Origin: Pseudomonadota bacterium
GTDB lineage: Bacteria; Pseudomonadota; Gammaproteobacteria; Pseudomonadales; Pseudohongiellaceae
Direction: 5' to 3'
Assembly (NCBI GenBank): GCA_022563075.1
Contig: JADFOC010000077.1
Span: 1-8,681, forward strand
Length of the DNA stretch: 8,681 nt
Shown: positions 6,221-8,681 of the stretch, one piece after another
Layout: each line of letters opens with the position of its first letter
How positions within the stretch are numbered: the first letter of the stretch is position 1
Program-made: the position numbers and the translations under genes
The notes under the pieces: generated by a model
What the model saw: only the letters and a program-made list of their open reading frames with translations
Databases searched by the model: none
What the model was told of the DNA's origin: nothing

Positions 6221-7648
6221 ATGCAGACTGATGTACAAACCACAGGTGATTCTCCTGTAGCCACTGGTTCCAGCAATGCCGACGGCGTTTCTGTCGCCAA
6301 TACCGCACCAGGACAATTGCGCGTGATAAAACGCAACGGTGCCGTAGTCGCGTACAGCGAGTCCAAGATTTCTGTCGCCATCACCAAGGCGTACCTGGCT
6401 GTTGAAGGCGGTAATGCTGCTGCCTCAACCCGCATCCACGAATCAGTGGCGCAACTGGCACGCCAGATAACCGGTATTTTTCGTCGACGCATGCCCTCCG
6501 GTGGCACTATTCATATTGAGGATATTCAGGATCAGGTAGAACTGGCGCTGATGCGTACCGGTGAACACAAGATAGCCAGGAGCTATGTGATTTACCGCGC
6601 CGAACACAACCGCCTGAGAGAACAAAAAAAGGAGAGCGAGCAACCGGAGCATGCAGAAGTCACGGTAACTTTTGCCGATGGTCACCAGGGCCCCCTGGAT
6701 ACAGGACGCCTGCAGACCATCATCACCGAAGCTTGTGAGGGTCTCGATGATGTGTCAGCAGACGCAATCTACAATGAGACTCTGAAAAATTTGTACCCCG
6801 GGGTGAAGATGGAAGATGTTCGCACCTCTTTGGTGATGACGGCTCGCACCATGGTAGAACAGGACCCGAATTACTCCTATGTAACCGCCAGATTGTTGAT
6901 GGATACACTGCGCTCGGAAGCACTCGGATTCCTGGGTATTACCGACGCCGCCACGCAATCGGAGATGCACTACCGCTATGCGGCGACGTTGAAACCCTAT
7001 GTCGAGAAAGGCGTAGAGCTTGGATTACTGTCACCGCATTTGCTGGAATATGATTTCAGTGTGCTCGGCGAGGCGCTCAAAGCCGAGCGCGACCAGCAAT
7101 TCACCTATTTGGGATTGCAAACTCTTTATGACCGTTACTTTATCCACAGCGGCGGCATCCGCTTTGAACTGCCGCAAGTATTCTATATGCGAGTTGCCAT
7201 GGGCCTGGCCTCCAACGAAGAAAATCGGGAGCAACGGGCTATCGAGTTCTACAACCTGATATCCAGTTTCGACTATATGGTTTCAACGCCGCAGTTATTT
7301 AACTCGGGCACCTTACGACCGCAATTATCCTCCTGTTTCCTGACCACAGTTCCCGATGACTTATACGGTATCTATTCCGCCATACGTGACAATGCCATGT
7401 TATCCAAGTGGGCTGGCGGCCTCGGTAATGACTGGACGCCGGTTCGAGCACTTGGCTCCCACATCAAAGGCACCAATGGCAAATCACAGGGGATTGTGCC
7501 ATTTCTGAAGGTGGTTAATGACACCGCCGTGGCCGTCAATCAGGGTGGCAAACGTAAAGGTGCCGTATGTTCTTATTTGGAAACCTGGCATCTGGATATT
7601 GAAGAATTTCTGGAACTGCGCAAGAACACCGGTGATGACCGACGCCGC
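6221..7648 (+). CDS. nrdA: Class Ia ribonucleotide reductase large subunit, N-terminal part, truncated by chimeric join
   Basis: NrdA reduces ribonucleoside diphosphates to deoxyribonucleotides, using a radical from NrdB; cytoplasmic. About 476 residues are genuine. Residues 33-130 are an ATP-cone (RVIKRNG...), the allosteric activity site. Residues 147-237 look like a second, more degenerate cone, as in the long Pseudomonas-type NrdA. The catalytic domain begins about 240, and [19 protein letters not shown] (356-374) holds C372, the first redox-active cysteine. The protein follows the family through [20 protein letters not shown] and GDDRRR (471-476), then loses all similarity. The next expected segment with the active-site asparagine, radical cysteine and glutamate, the second redox cysteine and the C-terminal tail is absent. 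The frame stays open by chance to 8188, which should not be taken as protein. nrdB is not in the window. Confidence 0.93.
7631..7648. other. Chimeric junction, nrdA to inverted pyrB
   Basis: On the plus strand these bases still encode the conserved NrdA residues GDDRRR; on the minus strand the same bases encode AASVIT, conserved in the C-terminus of PyrB. Both genes are therefore valid over at least 18 shared bases, possibly 24 (7628-7651). To the right composition turns GC-rich and coding switches to the minus strand. A shared stretch of this length is what an assembler misjoin on a short k-mer, or a homology-driven amplification chimera, would leave. Confidence 0.8.
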
Positions 7649-7900
7649 GCTGTCGGCCACCTCGGCCGCGATCTCTACCCCCCGGTTCAATGGCCCGGCG
7701 TGCATGATCAAGACGTCCTTTCCCAAACGTTTCGCGCGCGCGGTGGTGAGCCCGTAGCGGCGGGTGTACTCGGCCAGCGACGGGAGCAGGGCCTCGCCTT
7801 GGCGTTCGCGCTGGATGCGCAGCAGATAGATGACGTCGACGTCGCCGAGCACCGCGTCAAGATCGCTGGTGAAGGTGGCGTCCCAAGCCTCGGGCGCCTC
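7631..7900 (-). pseudogene. pyrB: Aspartate carbamoyltransferase catalytic subunit, C-terminal fragment
   Basis: Minus-strand fragment of about 90 codons of the enzyme that condenses aspartate with carbamoyl phosphate. Family marks in order are [24 protein letters not shown] (aspartate site, about 7799-7819), [13 protein letters not shown], and [11 protein letters not shown] (7670-7702; usually HPGPMNRG, here with alanine for the first proline), then [11 protein letters not shown]. The normal ending after SVIT, about QVANGVAVRMAVL, is missing because nrdA antisense follows. The N-terminal carbamoyl phosphate domain is also missing, replaced upstream by a membrane protein. GC-rich codon use sets it apart from the pyrC/argF side. 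It is a broken piece, probably from another genome, labelled pseudogene here only because no intact gene can be assembled. Confidence 0.88.
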
Positions 7901-8446
7901 CGGCAGCAGTTCGATCTTTACGTCCGCGAACGTGAGCGGCGCATTGCCGACGGTAAATGTCTTGGACCAATCCTGGAAGTCTTCCTTTTTAACGACGACC
8001 GTGAGCGTGGTCCCTATCGGCAGTCCCTCGTCGTCCAACTCTTTCAGCTGGCGGACCTGCGACTGGCCGCCCCGCTCAAGAATGGCGACGGTGGCGTCCG
8101 CGCCGGAGGGCACGTTCGCGGCCAACTGAGAAAACGCTACCGGCGTAGTGACCTGGTCGCTGATAACCACGATCATCAAGCCGATTAGCCCCACGATGAT
8201 CAGAATGACCAGCCCCAGAAGGATTTTCACGCCTCGGTTGAGCCCTCCGGCGCCGCGGAGCATCTGCGTGCGGGTCGGCCGCTCCTCCTGGACTGTGCGT
8301 GTGCGGGGCGTGGTGGCCGGCTCTGTGCGATCACGGGCCAACGCCGGCGTCAGGACGGTCTTGGCGTCGGCGACATTGAATAGGATCGTGCTGGGCGCAC
8401 CACCGCCGGCCAGCTTCTCGTGGGCGAGCACGAGGTCCTTGAGCAT
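7901..8446 (-). pseudogene. Fragment of single-span membrane protein with PEGA-like outer domain
   Basis: About 180 codons in frame between the sat and pyrB pieces and similar to neither. In order: a segment with no recognised motif; a Thr/Arg/Pro-rich linker (about 8238-8350) with [14 protein letters not shown]; one transmembrane helix, [20 protein letters not shown] (about 8162-8221), with basic residues just before it, so the N-terminal side is probably cytoplasmic; then an outer domain (about 7901-8158) with [42 protein letters not shown] and KIELLP. The pattern of a small residue cluster, then LPIGTT, then a beta strand with V and K resembles PEGA surface repeats, which often follow a transmembrane helix in bacterial Ser/Thr kinases. 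No kinase motifs are in view. Both ends may be artificial, and the family call is tentative. Confidence 0.45.
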
Positions 8447-8681
8447 CTCGCGGGGGCCGGCGTAGCGCATGGCGGCGGGCATGACCGTCAGCATGGTGCG
8501 CTCTGGGACGAAGTAGTTATCCAGGAGGATCTGGTAGCAGCGCATGCGGACATCGGCGGGGATGTCGCCCTCTTTGGTCTCGCCGACGAGGGGGTGGATG
8601 AGCAGGCCGTCGGTGATTTCCTGGGCGCACTTGCAGAGGTACTCGTGGGCGCGGTGGATGGGGTTGGGGTTCTGGAACGCC
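8447..8681 (-). pseudogene. sat: ATP sulfurylase (sulfate adenylyltransferase), internal fragment
   Basis: Open on the minus strand from the window edge (first full codon at 8680-8678). ATP sulfurylase makes adenosine 5'-phosphosulfate from ATP and sulfate. Family marks: [10 protein letters not shown] with the HxxH nucleotide-binding histidines (8654-8656 and 8645-8647), [32 protein letters not shown], and AMRYAGPRE ending at 8447. The sequence then departs from the family, where RKNYGC...VGRDHAG would be expected, so the frame is broken at about 8447. One oddity is that the usual QTRNP before the first histidine reads QNPNP (8660-8674), so the conserved Thr and Arg are missing; this is right at the window edge. 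High GC and coding on the minus strand link it to the other tail fragments. Confidence 0.88.

Noticed and set aside
7649..8188. Extension of NrdA to 655 residues (from ATG 6221)
   Set aside because: After GDDRRR no NrdA similarity remains; the frame is antisense to pyrB and the membrane protein fragment.
7484..8545. A novel three-domain system or fusion (sulfurylase, membrane sensor, carbamoyltransferase)
   Set aside because: Each part is cut within its conserved domain, the frame runs on into antisense nrdA, and a shared 18-24 base stretch explains one join. Artefact is far more likely.
1..8681. CRISPR arrays, insertion sequences, tRNA or rRNA genes
   Set aside because: No regularly spaced repeats, transposase motifs, terminal inverted repeats or tRNA-like folds were seen on reading both strands.

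Overview
Positions 1 to about 7640 read as an ordinary chromosomal segment of a flagellated gammaproteobacterium. The gene order motY, pyrC, rnt, grxD, argF resembles, as I remember it, the neighbourhood of these genes in Pseudomonas and related Pseudomonadales. The protein families are of gammaproteobacterial type: class II dihydroorotase, RNase T, CGFS glutaredoxin, MotY, and NrdA with ATP-cones. From about 7640 to the end the DNA is visibly richer in G+C. It carries minus-strand pieces of three unrelated genes from another, GC-rich bacterium (phylum not determined). I read this tail as a chimeric join, most probably an assembly or amplification artefact, and not as a biological island.

Layout: (1) 1-455, minus: 5' part of motY, a flagellar motor accessory protein, not recognised by an ORF search because its stop lies outside the window. 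(2) 456-595: divergent promoter region with a palindrome and a U-tract hairpin ahead of pyrC. (3) 596-2283, plus: pyrC and rnt, overlapping by ATGA. (4) 2363-2698, minus: grxD, convergent with rnt, with a hairpin between the two stops. (5) 2960-4501, minus: a lone hydantoinase B/oxoprolinase-family gene with no A subunit in view. (6) 4636-5532, plus: argF, behind a good sigma70-like promoter and a terminator-like leader hairpin, and followed by a probable intrinsic terminator. (7) 5533-6220: a long AT-rich intergenic region containing three DnaA-box-like elements in 11-bp phase and one almost perfect NrdR box, both expected for nrd control. (8) 6221 to about 7648, plus: nrdA, cut off in its catalytic domain. 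(9) about 7631-8681, minus: pyrB C-terminal part, then a membrane protein with a PEGA-like domain, then a central piece of ATP sulfurylase (sat). By chance these share one open frame.

The genuine genes serve nucleotide and arginine metabolism (pyrC, argF, nrdA), RNA 3'-end maturation (rnt), Fe-S/redox homeostasis (grxD) and motility (motY). They look like independent transcription units except pyrC-rnt. I found no CRISPR, transposon, tRNA or rRNA, and no convincing new multi-gene system. The points most worth checking are the chimeric tail, the leader hairpins of argF and pyrC, and the DnaA/NrdR architecture upstream of nrdA.
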